Of a DNA stretch of 64,000 bases, positions 48,554-57,545 are shown one piece after another. This stretch comes from Streptomyces sp. NBC_00464 (GTDB lineage Bacteria > Actinomycetota > Actinomycetes > Streptomycetales > Streptomycetaceae). A program made the translations under genes and the position numbers. The stretch spans positions 7,654,001-7,718,000 of the forward strand of contig NZ_CP107899.1 of assembly GCF_036013915.1 (NCBI RefSeq), read 5' to 3'. Every line of letters starts with the position of its first letter. Within the stretch, counting starts at the first letter, position 1. Under the pieces are notes generated by a model, which had not been told where the DNA came from, made no database searches, and saw nothing but the letters and a program-made list of their open reading frames with translations.

Positions 48554-50945
48554 GGTCGTCCGTGCTCATCTCGGCAAGCTGGGCGACCCGGCCCGCATGC
48601 CGTTCGACCATCGACTCGAAGGTCTGGCGGGCCGTGCGGCCGTTACCGAAGGCGGGCCCCTTGGGAAGCTCGGTGAAGTACTTCAGCAGCGCATCCCCGG
48701 TTCCGGAAGCCAGGCTGTACTCCTGCTCCTCGGTCTGCTGCTCGACGATACGAAGGAGCTCACCGGGCTCGTAGTCGCTGAAGGTGATGGTCCGGGAGAA
48801 GCGGGACGCCACACCGGGGTTGACGGTGAGGAACCGCGCCATCTCATGGGTGTACCCGGCGACGATGACGACCACCGCGTCGCGGTGGTCCTCCATCAGT
48901 TTCACCAGCGTGTCGATCGCCTCCCGGCCGAAGTCCCGGCCGGAGTCCTCGGGTGACAGGGCATACGCCTCGTCGACGAACAGCACCCCGCCGCGTGCCC
49001 GGTCGAAGGCCTCCTGGGTACGGATGGCGGTCGAGCCGATGTGCTCGCCGACCAGGTCGACCCGGGACACCTCGACCAGATGCCCCCGCTCCAGCACCCC
49101 GAGGGAGGCCAGGATCTCGCCGTACAGCCGGGCCACCGTGGTCTTGCCGGTGCCGGGGGAGCCGGTGAAGACGAGATGGCGGCGGACCGAAGCCGCCTTC
49201 AGACCGGCGAGCTGACGCCGGCGGCCCACCTCGATCATGTCGGTGAGGGCGCGCACCTCGCGCTTGACGCTGTCGAGGCCGACCAGCGCGTCCAGCTCGC
49301 CGAGCACCGCTTGGGACGTACGCGCGGGCTCGGCCGGCACCTCGGCCGCCACGGGCTCCACGGCGCGCGGCGAAGGGACAGCACCCAGCAGCCCCGGCGT
49401 CGACTGGGTGGCCGTCAGGACGGCGGGCGGCGGGGGAGTGGCGGTACGCAGAGCGCTCTCGTCGCTGCTGCAGTCCTCCACGACCGGCCCGGTGGCCGAG
49501 CTGTCGCCGTGGGCCCCGCCCTCCGCGAACTCGTAACCGCCACGGGCGCACCGCTCGGTGCGGCAGCGCTTCAGCGTCGTACGGCAGCCGTCCATCACAT
49601 GGAAGCCGTACCCCTCGCTGCCGGTGACCCGGCAGCTGTGGAAGGTGCCGCGGCCCTCGGCCGACACATAGAAGCCGGCCTCGGCGGGGGAGGTGACGGT
49701 ACAGCGCTCGATCGTCGGATCGGCGCCCTTGGTGACGATCACTCCGGTCTGCACCGCGTCGATGGTGCAGTTGTTCAGGGTTCCGCCGCTGCCGTGGTCG
49801 CGGAACCAGGCGCCGGTCGACGCTTCCCTGATGCGGCAGTCGTCGAGCTGGGCGGTCGCCCCGTCGCTGACCGAAACCGCCGTGTTGCGGACCTGCGACA
49901 GATCGCTGTCCACGACATCGGCGCGCGAGCCCCGGTCGAGGACGAAGAGAGCGTCCGGCACGTCATGGACGCGGCACGAATCCAGTATCACGGTGGCCCC
50001 GTCGCTCACCCAGACCGCGGGGTAGTCGCCGGTGCTGTCGTGGATCTCGCACTGGTTGGCGTCGACCCGGGTGCCCGGGTCCCAGACCGAGAGTCCGTTG
50101 CGGCCGAACCGGCGCACGGTCGAGCGGGTCAGCGTGAGGACGGCGCGCGACCGCAGGTCCACCGCGTTCTCGGGGATGTCGTGGATGTCGCAGTCGGCCA
50201 GCGTGAGCACCGCGTCGGTGTCCAGCGTGACGCCGTCGGCGGAGGTGCGGTGCACCGTGCAGTCGGTGAGATGGGCTGCGGCGCGGGCGGACACCTGTAT
50301 CCCGCTGCCCTTGATCTCGTAGATCTCGCAGCCGACCGCCTCCAGTCCGCTGCCCTCACCCGTGACCGACAGGCCCGCGCCCGAGGCGTGATGGATACGG
50401 CAGCGATCGAGGCGGGGGTGCGCGCCGTCGCGCACGGAGACACCGGACTGCCCGGCCGAGACGATCTCGCACTCCTCGAACACCCCGCCCGCACCGTCGA
50501 GTACGGCGATGCCGACCCCGGCCGGATTGTCGACGGTGCAGCGGCGCACAGTGGGCCGGGCCGCACCGCGCACCTCTATCCCGGCGGCCGAGCGGGTCAC
50601 GATCCGCAGGCCGGCGATCTCCGGGGCGCCCTCCTCGACCAGCAGGGCCGGGCCGGCGGAGTCCTGGCCCTCCACATGCAGGTCCTGGACGACAGCGGAG
50701 GCGCGCAGAGTAAGTGGGACGCCGTCGACGGGGGCGATCCGCACGGAACCGACGGAACCCTCGGGCCCGCGCAGCGTCACCGCGCGGGCGATGACCAGAT
50801 TCTCCCGGTAGGTGCCCGGCGCGACGGTGAGCACGTCACCGTCCGCCGCCGCTTCCAGAGCCGCGGTGAGGGAGGCGTACTCGCCTGTGCGGCGCCGCCA
50901 CCGCGATGTGCCGGTGTGCGTCACCTGGACCGTGCCCTGTGCCAT
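48513..50945 (-). CDS. right-handed beta-helix / CbxX-type AAA+ ATPase fusion
   Basis: An 810-residue cytoplasmic protein. Residues about 25-490 are a long right-handed parallel beta-helix: about 18 imperfect coils of roughly 23 residues with the pattern of a polar turn (D/E-G-A), C-x-I/V and 'H/D' positions, for example CRIHHASGAGLSV and CEIYEIKGSGIQV. A Pro/Ala linker follows (about 500-540). Residues about 545-800 are an AAA+ module of the CbxX/CfxQ type with Walker A FTGSPGTGKTT (K601), Walker B VLFVDEAYAL (D658, E659) and GVASRFSRTITF. The same AAA type occurs in EccA of type VII secretion. Function is unknown; remodelling of a bound partner is inferred. Confidence 0.88.
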   Translation of the reverse strand: MAQGTVQVTHTGTSRWRRRTGEYASLTAALEAAADGDVLTVAPGTYRENLVIARAVTLRGPEGSVGSVRIAPVDGVPLTLRASAVVQDLHVEGQDSAGPALLVEEGAPEIAGLRIVTRSAAGIEVRGAARPTVRRCTVDNPAGVGIAVLDGAGGVFEECEIVSAGQSGVSVRDGAHPRLDRCRIHHASGAGLSVTGEGSGLEAVGCEIYEIKGSGIQVSARAAAHLTDCTVHRTSADGVTLDTDAVLTLADCDIHDIPENAVDLRSRAVLTLTRSTVRRFGRNGLSVWDPGTRVDANQCEIHDSTGDYPAVWVSDGATVILDSCRVHDVPDALFVLDRGSRADVVDSDLSQVRNTAVSVSDGATAQLDDCRIREASTGAWFRDHGSGGTLNNCTIDAVQTGVIVTKGADPTIERCTVTSPAEAGFYVSAEGRGTFHSCRVTGSEGYGFHVMDGCRTTLKRCRTERCARGGYEFAEGGAHGDSSATGPVVEDCSSDESALRTATPPPPAVLTATQSTPGLLGAVPSPRAVEPVAAEVPAEPARTSQAVLGELDALVGLDSVKREVRALTDMIEVGRRRQLAGLKAASVRRHLVFTGSPGTGKTTVARLYGEILASLGVLERGHLVEVSRVDLVGEHIGSTAIRTQEAFDRARGGVLFVDEAYALSPEDSGRDFGREAIDTLVKLMEDHRDAVVVIVAGYTHEMARFLTVNPGVASRFSRTITFSDYEPGELLRIVEQQTEEQEYSLASGTGDALLKYFTELPKGPAFGNGRTARQTFESMVERHAGRVAQLAEMSTDDLTLLFPEDLPELP

Positions 50946-51096
50946 GGCGCTGTTGTGCCCCCACCTCGTGCGTGTGTGATGCCCGTGTCACCGGCCTCGC
51001 GGCAGCGACCACCCGGGGTCCCCTCGAAGGAGTGACGGGCAGGCCGGTCCACCGTAGCGCGCGCGGAGGGCGGGAGTTGACCCGATCAGCAGGTCT

Positions 51097-51702
51097 TCAG
51101 CTGCCGGTGCCCGTCCTGCCCCAGTCCGGACCGGCCTTGGCCCACGCCCGGTCGAGCCGCTCGTACCGCCGTTGCACCATGCGCCATACGATCAGACGCC
51201 GCCCGCCCTCGATCAGCAGGACAGCCAGCATTCCCGCGCCGAATCCGGCCAGCGCGGCGTGGGTGTGCGCCGTCGGCGCGTCCATGGGGCGAAGCGCGGG
51301 GTTGCCCGCCAGGTCGGTCCAGATTCGCACCCGCGCGCCGGTCGCGGTGTCGTGGGAGGTGGTCGTCACCGTGGCGCTGCGCGCCGTACCGTCCTGGGCA
51401 TGCCAGCGGGCCACCACGGTCGTCTGCGCCATTCGGTCCGTGGAGACCTCGGGGTCCGACACATGGTGCCGGTCGGCCACGCGGCGCACCACGACGGCGG
51501 TGGTGAGCCGACGGTCCGCTTGCTGGGCCCGTACCGACTCCTGCAGTGCCTGGTCGGTACGCGATCCGCAGTACCAGCCGAGCGCAGGTGCCATCACCAC
51601 GAGCAGAAGAAGCGCCACCAGAGCCACCCACGCCTCGCGCCTGTCCGTGGCGCGGCGCAGCGGATTGTGCCGCCAACGCCAGACTCCCGTGAACGTTCGC
51701 AC
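51097..51702 (-). CDS. Rv1733c-like two-helix membrane protein
   Basis: A 201-residue protein. The N-terminus RWRHNPLRRATDRREAWVAL leads into one membrane helix (about 28-46), an external domain of about 100 residues (MAQTTVVARWHAQDGTARSATVTTT), then a second helix (about 150-168) and a cytoplasmic WRMVQRRYERLDRAWA tail. This layout, and the NPLRR-D-R-E start, match the actinobacterial Rv1733c family of unknown function. The GTG start at 51700-51702 has GGGGGTGCAGGACT upstream. The gene stands alone. Confidence 0.85.
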   Translation of the reverse strand: MRTFTGVWRWRHNPLRRATDRREAWVALVALLLLVVMAPALGWYCGSRTDQALQESVRAQQADRRLTTAVVVRRVADRHHVSDPEVSTDRMAQTTVVARWHAQDGTARSATVTTTSHDTATGARVRIWTDLAGNPALRPMDAPTAHTHAALAGFGAGMLAVLLIEGGRRLIVWRMVQRRYERLDRAWAKAGPDWGRTGTGS

Positions 51703-51835
51703 AGTCCTGCACCCCCTTCCGTATCCGTCATAACCCGATACGGCGCGGTCCGCGCGCCGGAGCGACGAAGAGAGAGCAACCTCACCCCTTCAACCCGCCC
51801 CGCTTCCCAGGGAGTTACCGGTTCACCGGGATGTT

Positions 51836-52660
51836 TCAGCCCAGGATGCGCACAGGGTCCCCGATCCGGACGACTCCCGCCGTGTCCGGGATCAGATTCT
51901 GGCCGAAGAGCAGCTCCTTGCCGGACAGGCGGTGCCGGGCGAGCGTGCGCAGGGGCTCGGCGCCCCGGCGGGCGGTGTGCTGGTCGGTCGTGGTGATGAC
52001 GCAGCGGGCACTGGGCTTGACCACGCGGAACGTCACGTCGCCGATCGACAGCCGCGTCCAGCCGTCCTCCGCCCACGCGGCCGTGCCGGCCACGACGACG
52101 TTGGGCCGGAAGCGGTTCATCGGCAGCGGCCCCTCGCCGGGGTGGTCACCCTGCGCGATGAGCGAGTTCAACGCGTCGAGCGAGGCGAGGGTGGTGAGCA
52201 GCAGAGGGAAACCGTCGGCCAGGCTCACGGTCTCTCCCGGCCGTGCGTAGGCGGGGTCGATGACCCTGCGCCGGTCCGGCGCGTCGAGATGGACCAGCCT
52301 GACCTCCGCGCCGAGGAAGTCGCCGAGCCAGGCGTGGGCGCTCGACGCGGCCTCGACCACGTCGAGCCGACTGCGGTGCAGCACCACGCCGATCGTCTCC
52401 CGCGGCTCGGGGACCTCCACGGTGAGCGCCGCGCTCCCTGGCGCGGCCAGCATGATTCCGCCACCCGGCACGGGGGTGGCGGAGATCAGCGCCATACGGG
52501 GCTGCTGACGCTGCGTGACCACCTTGCCCGTGGTGTCGACCAGCATCCAGCGGCGGTCGCCGTCGAGTCCCCATGGCTCGACGGCGGCCTCGCCGACCGT
52601 GCACGCGGCCAGCGATTTGACCGGGTGGATGTGGATGGCACTCAGTTCGGGAGAGGGCAT
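51836..52660 (-). CDS. MOSC domain-containing protein
   Basis: A 274-residue protein with an N-terminal MOSC beta-barrel (IHIHPVKSLAACTVGEAAVEPWGLDGDRRWMLVD) and a C-terminal MOSC domain with FRPNVVVAG and the conserved cysteine in FRVVKPSARCVIT, followed by DPVRILG. These proteins relate to the molybdenum cofactor sulfurase C-terminal domain and to the mitochondrial amidoxime reducing component, which bind molybdenum cofactor and reduce N-oxygenated compounds. The ATG is preceded by GGAGGCATGCCC-type sequence further out. A DUF6643 gene ends 41 bases upstream on the same strand. Confidence 0.92.
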   Translation of the reverse strand: MPSPELSAIHIHPVKSLAACTVGEAAVEPWGLDGDRRWMLVDTTGKVVTQRQQPRMALISATPVPGGGIMLAAPGSAALTVEVPEPRETIGVVLHRSRLDVVEAASSAHAWLGDFLGAEVRLVHLDAPDRRRVIDPAYARPGETVSLADGFPLLLTTLASLDALNSLIAQGDHPGEGPLPMNRFRPNVVVAGTAAWAEDGWTRLSIGDVTFRVVKPSARCVITTTDQHTARRGAEPLRTLARHRLSGKELLFGQNLIPDTAGVVRIGDPVRILG

Positions 52661-52701
52661 GCCTCCATCCTGCCAGCCACTCCCCGGCAGCCCCTCGCTG
52701 T

Positions 52702-53187
52702 TTAGTAGCCCCGGCCCTGGTACGGGCGGTTGTACGGGTCCTCGTACGGGGACTGCGCGGGCGCAGGGCGCGGCGAGGCCGGACGCATCGACTCGTAGCC
52801 GGTACCCGGCGCGGGCCGCTGTGGCTGCTGGTACTGCTGGGGCGACTGCGGCTGGTAGCCGCCGCGCCCCGCAGAAGGCTGCTGCGGAATGTACGGCGCC
52901 GGAGCGTGCTGCAGCTGCGCCGGCTGCATCGGCGCGTACCCCTGCTGAGCCATCGGCTGCTGGTAGCCGTACGACGGATTCGGCTGGGAGGGTGCCGCGG
53001 GCAGAGCCGGCAGGGCCGACGGCAGGGCCGGCAGGTAGCTGTTGCCGGTGTCATACGCGGCGGGCACTCGGATCGGTGCGATCTGAGGCGTGCCCCGCTC
53101 CGCGACCAGGGAGTCGTAGATCGGAGTGTCGGGGAACGACGGTGCGGCGTAGTAGCCGCCGCCGTAGGTGGAGCGGGGGGAGGTCAT
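52702..53187 (-). CDS. DUF6643 family Pro/Gln/Tyr-rich protein
   Basis: A 161-residue low-complexity protein. The conserved N-terminus MTSPRSTYGGGYYAAPSF then DTPIYDSLVAERGTPQIAPIRVP matches what I recall as Streptomyces DUF6643. The rest is disordered, rich in Pro, Gln, Tyr and Gly, with repeated QQP, YQ and PAP units. No catalytic domain exists. TAACTT lies seven bases upstream of the ATG on the reverse strand, so the gene may be leaderless. It is divergent from the TerD-type gene; the intergenic region is relatively A/T-rich. Function unknown. Confidence 0.85.
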   Translation of the reverse strand: MTSPRSTYGGGYYAAPSFPDTPIYDSLVAERGTPQIAPIRVPAAYDTGNSYLPALPSALPALPAAPSQPNPSYGYQQPMAQQGYAPMQPAQLQHAPAPYIPQQPSAGRGGYQPQSPQQYQQPQRPAPGTGYESMRPASPRPAPAQSPYEDPYNRPYQGRGY

Positions 53188-53455
53188 GGCACCTAAGTTA
53201 AGCCCACGATGTGCTGATTGGGGAGCCCGATAAGAGGGTTGTTTTACGTGTTGTGAGTGAACAGCTATCCCCAATGCGAGCGAACTTGGGAAAAAAGGAC
53301 GCCCAGGAGCGTTGTGATCGTGTAAAAGGCGAGTTCACGGGGGGTTACCGGCGGGTCCACGGGCCCGTACGGACACCACTGTGGGCCGCGCGGCGGGACG
53401 GGCATTAGGTTGACCGGGAAAAGTCTCGGCAGCCGGACTCGCGATGGGGGCGAGC

Positions 53456-54796
53456 ATGACCATGCTTAAAGGAACCAATGTTCCGGTGCCGGCTCAGGCC
53501 GTGCGCGTCGAATTGGGGTGGCGCGCCGCCCCCGGAACCCCGGACGTGGACGCCTCGGCGCTCCTTCTCCTCGGGTCCGGAAAGGTACGCAGCGACGCGG
53601 ACTTCGTCTTTTACAATCAGCCGTCCCACGCATCCGGAGCGGTACGCCACGAGGGCAAGCGGACCGCCGCCGGCGCCGCCACCGACACGCTCTCCGTCGA
53701 CCTCGCCCGGATGGAGCCCGCCGTCGACCGCGTGGTGCTGGCGGCCTCCGCGGACGGTGGTTCGTTCGGCCGGGTGACCGGGCTCTATGTGCGGATCACG
53801 GACGCGGCGAACGGCTCGGAACTCGCCCGCTTCGACAGCACCGACGCCACGGTCGAGACCGCCTTCATCCTGGGAGAACTCTACCGGCGCCAGGGCTCCT
53901 GGAAGTTCCGGGCGGTCGGCCAGGGCTACGGCACAGGGCTCCAGGGGCTCGCCACGGACTTCGGGATCTCCGTCGACGAACCGCAGCAGTCCCCGCCGGC
54001 GCCCCAGCCGCATTCGCCGCTCCAACCCCAACCGCCCCACCCCGCAACCAGGGTTGCCGCCACGCCGCCTCCGCCGCAGTACCCCCAGCCGACGCCTGCC
54101 GCCCCGATGGCCCCGCCGGTCCCTCCCGCGCCGCCGGCACCGCCCGTCACTCAGCCCGTCCGGCTGACCAAGGTGACACTTACGAAGGAGGCGCCATCCG
54201 TCTCGCTCGCGAAGCAGGGCGGCACTTCGGGAGCCATGCGCGTCAATCTCAACTGGGAAGTGCGCAAGCAGTTCAAGGGGTGGGGCAGCAAACTCGGCAG
54301 GGCCGTCGCGCAGCACGCGGATCTCGATCTTGATCTCTGCGCCCTCTACGAACTGACCGACGGACGCAAGGGGGTGGTGCAGGCGCTCGGAAACGCCTTC
54401 GGCGCTCTCCACCAGCCGCCCTATATCCAGCTCGACGGCGACGATCGCACAGGCGCCGTCGCCTCAGGCGAGAACCTGACGATCAACCTCGACCAGAAGG
54501 CCAGGATCCGCCGGCTCCTGATCTTCGTCACCATCTATGAAGGGGCCCGGAGTTTCGCCGATCTGCATGCGACCGTCACCCTCCAGCCACAGCACGGCGC
54601 GGCGATCGACTTCTCGCTCGACGAATGCACCGTCCCCTCGACGGTCTGCGCGCTCGCACTCATCACCACCAACGGGAACGACCTCACCGTGCAGCGCGAA
54701 GCCCGCTATCTCGTGCCGCAACGCGGAGTGAGCCCGCAGCGCACCATCGACCAGGCATACGGCTGGGGCATGAACTGGACCCCCGGGCGCAAGTGA
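53456..54796 (+). CDS. tandem TerD-domain protein with Pro-rich linker
   Basis: A 446-residue protein with two TerD-like domains (tellurium resistance/stress family). The first, about 5-175, reads [18 protein letters not shown], then [17 protein letters not shown] and [33 protein letters not shown], complete with the Ca-binding-type acidic residues. A Pro/Gln-rich linker of about 60 residues follows, then a second, more divergent domain (about 240-440) with [24 protein letters not shown] and [20 protein letters not shown] 53456 has GGGGG five bases upstream. It probably acts in a membrane-associated stress-sensing complex; no other ter genes are adjacent. Confidence 0.9.
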   Translation: MTMLKGTNVPVPAQAVRVELGWRAAPGTPDVDASALLLLGSGKVRSDADFVFYNQPSHASGAVRHEGKRTAAGAATDTLSVDLARMEPAVDRVVLAASADGGSFGRVTGLYVRITDAANGSELARFDSTDATVETAFILGELYRRQGSWKFRAVGQGYGTGLQGLATDFGISVDEPQQSPPAPQPHSPLQPQPPHPATRVAATPPPPQYPQPTPAAPMAPPVPPAPPAPPVTQPVRLTKVTLTKEAPSVSLAKQGGTSGAMRVNLNWEVRKQFKGWGSKLGRAVAQHADLDLDLCALYELTDGRKGVVQALGNAFGALHQPPYIQLDGDDRTGAVASGENLTINLDQKARIRRLLIFVTIYEGARSFADLHATVTLQPQHGAAIDFSLDECTVPSTVCALALITTNGNDLTVQREARYLVPQRGVSPQRTIDQAYGWGMNWTPGRK

Positions 54797-54809
54797 GACC
54801 GGACGGCGG

Positions 54810-55982
54810 TCACTGATCCGGTGCGGCTTCGGGACGGGCGTACGTACGCCCCTTCCAGGCCGCACCGCGGCCGCGGTAGTGCTGCACCGCGGAATCGACC
54901 GTCATCAGCAGATACAGCATCGCGGTGAACGGCAGCAGCGGAGCGAGCCACAGCGACTGCCGGTAGTAGCCGAGCATCGGCATGTACGTCCCGGCCATCA
55001 CGGCCCACGCCGCGCCCCCGGCCCAGGCAGCCGCCGGTTCGCCGCCCAGCAGCCCCGCCACGAGCGTCACGGGCGGCGCCAGGTAGATGAGTGCGAGCCC
55101 GAGCACCGTGCCGAGCAGCACCAGCGGACTGTGCCGCAACTGCGCGTATGCACTCCGCGAGACCATGCGCCACAGGTCCGCCAGGCGCGGATACGGCCGC
55201 ACGCTGTCCACGCGCTCCGCGAGCCCCAGCCAGATCCGTCCGCCGCTGCGCTGCACCGCCCGCGCCAGGGACACGTCGTCGATCACCGCCTGCCGGATCG
55301 AATCCGGCACCCGTGCCCGTACGGCCGCCTCGGTCCGCAGCAGCACGCATCCGCCCGCCGCGGCGGCCGTCCGGGTCCCCGCCCGGTTCACCCACCGGAA
55401 CGGATACAGCTGCGAGAAGAAGTAGACGAAGGCCGGCACGACCAGCCGTTCCCAGACGCTCTCCACCCGCAGCCGCGCCATCTGCGAGACCAGGTCGAAG
55501 CCGCCCGAGTCGGCGGCCGCCACCAACTCCCGCAGACTGTCCGGTTCGTGCGCGATATCGGCGTCCGTCAGCAGCAGGTACTCGGGATCCCGGGACCGGG
55601 CCAGCGCGATCCCGTGCCGAACCGCCCAGAGCTTGCCCGTCCAGCCGGGCTCGGGTTCTCCCGGGGACACCACGGTGACGGGCAGCCCCGCGCACCGTAC
55701 GGACAGCTCACGGGCGAGATCGCCGGTGCCGTCCTTGCTGCAGTCGTCGACCAGGAAGACCTCGGCGGTTCCCGGGTAGTCCTGCGCCAGCAGCGACGGC
55801 AGGCTCACCGGGAGCATGTCCGCCTCGTCGCGCGCCGGCACGACGATGGCGACCGAGGGCCAGTGCGCAGGGGCGGCTCGGCCCGGCAGCCGCTGGTCGG
55901 TCCGCCAGAAGAACCCCTGCCCCAGCAACAGCCACACCCACACGACCAGCGAACCCACGGCGATCCAGGCAACGGCGCTCAT
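54810..55982 (-). CDS. HpnB-like family 2 glycosyltransferase
   Basis: A 390-residue membrane-bound GT2 enzyme. One helix (about 1-22) precedes the catalytic domain with IVVPARDEADMLPVSLPSLLAQDY, the nucleotide-binding LVDDCSKDGT, GWTGKLWAVRHG and LLLTDADIAHEPD (DxD), and the product/acceptor loop region VIDDVSLARAVQRSG. Three or four C-terminal helices (about 285-370) follow. The motif set resembles HpnB of hopanoid gene clusters and carotenoid glycosyltransferases. No hopanoid genes lie nearby, so the acceptor is unknown. The gene is divergent from the racemase-like gene and converges on the TerD gene. Confidence 0.87.
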   Translation of the reverse strand: MSAVAWIAVGSLVVWVWLLLGQGFFWRTDQRLPGRAAPAHWPSVAIVVPARDEADMLPVSLPSLLAQDYPGTAEVFLVDDCSKDGTGDLARELSVRCAGLPVTVVSPGEPEPGWTGKLWAVRHGIALARSRDPEYLLLTDADIAHEPDSLRELVAAADSGGFDLVSQMARLRVESVWERLVVPAFVYFFSQLYPFRWVNRAGTRTAAAAGGCVLLRTEAAVRARVPDSIRQAVIDDVSLARAVQRSGGRIWLGLAERVDSVRPYPRLADLWRMVSRSAYAQLRHSPLVLLGTVLGLALIYLAPPVTLVAGLLGGEPAAAWAGGAAWAVMAGTYMPMLGYYRQSLWLAPLLPFTAMLYLLMTVDSAVQHYRGRGAAWKGRTYARPEAAPDQ

Positions 55983-56040
55983 TGGCCGAAGTCTGCCCCA
56001 CTGAGCCGGGACCGCAAGGGCGGTCGACTATGGTGACTGG

Positions 56041-56826
56041 GTGAAGATCGCGCTCATGGACTCCGGAATCGGCCTGCTCGCCGCCGCCGCCGCAGTACGC
56101 CGGCTGAGGCCGGACGCCGATCTGGTGCTCTCCTCCGACCCCGGCAGCATGCCCTGGGGGCCCCGGACGCCCGAAGACGTCACGGCACGCGCCCTCGCCG
56201 TCGCCCGTGCCGCCGCGGACCATCGGCCCGACGCGCTGATCGTCGCCTGCAACACGGCCTCCGTCCACGCGCTGGCCGCGCTCCGGGCCGAGCTGGAGCC
56301 CGCGCTGCCGGTCATCGGCACCGTCCCCGCGATCAAGCCGGCCGCCGCGGCAGGCGGCCCGGTCGCGATCTGGGCAACCCCGGCCACCACCGGCAGCCCG
56401 TACCAGCGCGGACTGATCCGTGACTTCGCCGGCTCCGCGGCCGTCACCGAGGTGCCCTGCCCCGGACTGGCCGACGCCGTGCAGTACGCGGACGAGGCCG
56501 GCATCGAGAAGGCCCTGGCCGCCGCCGCCGCGCTCACTCCGCCCGATGTGCAGGCCGTCGTGCTGGGCTGCACCCACTACGAGCTGGTCGCCGAACGCAT
56601 CCGCGCTGCCGTCCAGCAGCCCGGCCGCCCGCCCGTCGTCCTGCACGGCTCCGCCGGCGCCGTCGCCGCCCAGGCCCTGCGCCGGATCGGGGCCGAGCCC
56701 GCTCCGTCGGCCGAACCCTCCACCGGACTCGCCGTTCTCCTCGGCGGACACCTGTCCGAGCTGCCGGAAACCGCCCTGGCCTACCGGGAAGGGCGCAGAC
56801 TCTCCGCCGTCAGCACCACCCGCTGA
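56041..56826 (+). CDS. aspartate/glutamate racemase family protein (MurI-like)
   Basis: A 261-residue cofactor-independent racemase. Both catalytic cysteines are present, C70 in VACNTAS and C177 in LGCTHYEL, along with the opening MDSGIGLL, as in glutamate racemase, which supplies D-glutamate for peptidoglycan. Whether it is the main MurI or a paralogue cannot be told here. TATGGT lies six bases before the GTG start and there is no ribosome binding site, so it is probably leaderless. The neighbours also concern envelope or glycan chemistry. Confidence 0.88.
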   Translation: MKIALMDSGIGLLAAAAAVRRLRPDADLVLSSDPGSMPWGPRTPEDVTARALAVARAAADHRPDALIVACNTASVHALAALRAELEPALPVIGTVPAIKPAAAAGGPVAIWATPATTGSPYQRGLIRDFAGSAAVTEVPCPGLADAVQYADEAGIEKALAAAAALTPPDVQAVVLGCTHYELVAERIRAAVQQPGRPPVVLHGSAGAVAAQALRRIGAEPAPSAEPSTGLAVLLGGHLSELPETALAYREGRRLSAVSTTR

Positions 56827-56895
56827 CCCTCCGGCGGCCCGACGGGGGCCGTTGGACCCGTCCCGGCGCGCGGATTCTTCAGTACGCTGCTTGGC

Positions 56896-57459
56896 ATGAG
56901 GGACCACCCCCAGAATCCGACGCGTACCGGTGCCGACACGCACACCGCCGTCTGGACCGGCCGGGCCACCAACCGGACCCAATGGGTACTCGCGGCCGCC
57001 GGCGCCGCCTGCCTGGCGCTCGGCATCCAGCTCGCCGTCAGTTCCACCTGGACCTCCGGCGTCGCCCCGCTGCTGATGTCGGTGATCGGCTGCGTGGCGG
57101 CCGGACTGCTCATGCTGTTCGGCACCCTCGCCTTCGTGAACGTGGTGGTCCGCGTCGACGGTGACGCCCTCGAAGTGCGCTGTGGCCACATGGGGCTGCC
57201 GCGCCGCCGGATTCTGCTCACCCATGTGGTGGGCGCGGAGTTCGCACCGCAGGTCACCCCGCGCCAGTGGGGCGGCTGGGGCTACCGCTGGCGCCCCGAG
57301 AAGGGCACGGCCGTGGTCGTGCGCCGGGGCGAGGGGCTGGTGCTCAGGCTCGGCGACGGCAGGACCTTCACGGTCACGGTCGACGACGCGGAAGAGGGCG
57401 TCCGGTTCATCCGCGACCGCCTGCATCTGCCGCCCACCGGCGCACCGGCGGGCGCCTGA
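56896..57459 (+). CDS. bacterial PH-domain membrane protein
   Basis: A 187-residue protein with two hydrophobic helices (about 29-48 and 55-78) followed by a soluble beta-rich domain (VRVDGDALEVRCGHMGLPRRRI, then GWGYRWRPEKGTAVVVRRGEGLVLRL), the arrangement of bacterial PH-like (bPH) membrane proteins. Function unknown. TACGCT lies seven bases before the ATG with no ribosome binding site, suggesting leaderless translation. It converges on the O-antigen-ligase-like gene and a hairpin lies between them. Confidence 0.82.
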   Translation: MRDHPQNPTRTGADTHTAVWTGRATNRTQWVLAAAGAACLALGIQLAVSSTWTSGVAPLLMSVIGCVAAGLLMLFGTLAFVNVVVRVDGDALEVRCGHMGLPRRRILLTHVVGAEFAPQVTPRQWGGWGYRWRPEKGTAVVVRRGEGLVLRLGDGRTFTVTVDDAEEGVRFIRDRLHLPPTGAPAGA

Positions 57460-57490
57460 CCTTCGGGGCGCGGCGGCCCGTGCGGATTCC

Positions 57491-57513
57491 GGCGCCGGAT
57501 CGGTGCCGGCGCC
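57491..57513. terminator. hairpin between convergent genes
   Basis: GGCGCCGG (57491-57498) and CCGGCGCC (57506-57513) form an eight-bp stem with a seven-base loop, 31 bases after the PH-domain gene and 32 bases before the end of the O-antigen-ligase-like gene. Confidence 0.45.
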
Positions 57514-57545
57514 ATGCGTGCCGTCATGCGGGTTCCCGGCTCGTC

